NCBI GenBank assembly: GCA_050261415.1
Contig: JBLNDG010000057.1
Location: forward strand, 1-15,306
DNA length: 15,306 bases
Source of the DNA: JBLNDG01 sp050261415
GTDB taxonomy: Bacteria; Bacillota; Clostridia; Lutisporales; Lutisporaceae
Reading direction: 5' to 3'
Shown in pieces: positions 15,225 to 15,306 of this stretch. Below the pieces are notes generated by a model. That model was given only the letters and a program-made list of their open reading frames with translations. It did not search any database and was not told the DNA's origin. A program made the position numbers and the translations under genes. Within the stretch, counting starts at the first letter, position 1. Each line of letters starts with the position of its first letter.

Positions 15225-15306
15225 TAGTGGAAATTAGTTTTGCAAATTAGGGGAAATGAGAAACGTGGAAATTACTTTTGCAAAAATCTACATTAAAGCT
15301 TTTTGG
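15190..15306 (+). mobile_element. Terminus of an insertion sequence, probably IS21-family, cut by the window edge
   Basis: From about 15190 the kinase homology stops and a repeat cluster begins. Two direct copies of GTGGAAATTA followed by G/C and TTTTGCAAA (15227-15249 and 15265-15287) lie 38 bp apart. A related inverted copy (15192-15210) sits at the junction. Multiple subterminal repeats of this TTTTGCAAA kind are what I recall from clostridial IS21-family ends, and a TG dinucleotide at 15193-15194 could be the tip. No transposase gene is in the window, so the family is tentative. Confidence 0.55.
15227..15287 (+). repeat. Pair of subterminal direct repeats in the mobile-element end
   Basis: Copies at 15227-15249 and 15265-15287 start with the same 20 positions except for one G/C difference, with a 38-bp period. 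They are probably transposase-binding sites. A third, diverged copy in inverted orientation lies at 15192-15210. Confidence 0.7.

Overview
The window reads as low-GC, AT-rich Firmicute DNA, most likely from a clostridium of the Acetivibrio/Ruminiclostridium kind. That placement is an inference from strong GGAGG-type ribosome sites, Lys/Ile-rich proteins, GTG starts and the gene families present; no rRNA or tRNA is visible to confirm it. Every gene I can support lies on the + strand.

Left part (1-1385). The tail of a membrane-associated 4Fe-4S protein ends in a rho-independent terminator. A very AT-rich region follows, carrying a small (186 aa) FimB-like tyrosine recombinase gene. The gene is bracketed by a near-perfect 28-bp inverted repeat (291-318 and 1148-1175, 26 of 28 positions identical). 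Each copy is itself an imperfect dyad of two 11-bp arms around an identical 6-bp centre, the architecture of a tyrosine-recombinase core site. This looks like a self-contained DNA inversion cassette of about 830 bp next to the chemotaxis locus, and it is the most interesting object here.

Middle part (1386-9336). A TetR/FadR-like repressor gene is followed by a perfect 18-bp palindrome whose half-site matches the Bacillus FadR box. After it comes a compact chemosensory operon: cheY, cheA, cheW, an MCP, cheR, cheB and cheD. Most gaps are a few to a few tens of bases. A strong GAAA-capped hairpin separates the MCP gene from cheR. No cheC, fliY or flagellar gene is in the window, and the MCP hairpin has the short, E. 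coli Tar-like length.

Right part (9341-15306). The operon continues into a phosphorelay block: a multi-PAS hybrid histidine kinase with receiver and HPt domains, now split into two ORFs by an apparent single-base deletion near 10275-10278; a stand-alone receiver protein; an HD-GYP cyclic-di-GMP phosphodiesterase-type protein; and a membrane PAS histidine kinase. The last kinase loses its ATPase domain where repeat-bearing DNA resembling the end of an IS21-family insertion sequence begins, at about 15190.

Working model (inference): ligand sensing by the MCP and redox, metal or metabolite sensing by the PAS kinases feed CheA/CheY, the hybrid kinase relay and the HD-GYP output from one transcription unit. 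The upstream FadR-like repressor may tie its expression to acyl-CoA status. The recombinase cassette may add heterogeneity or be an independent passenger.
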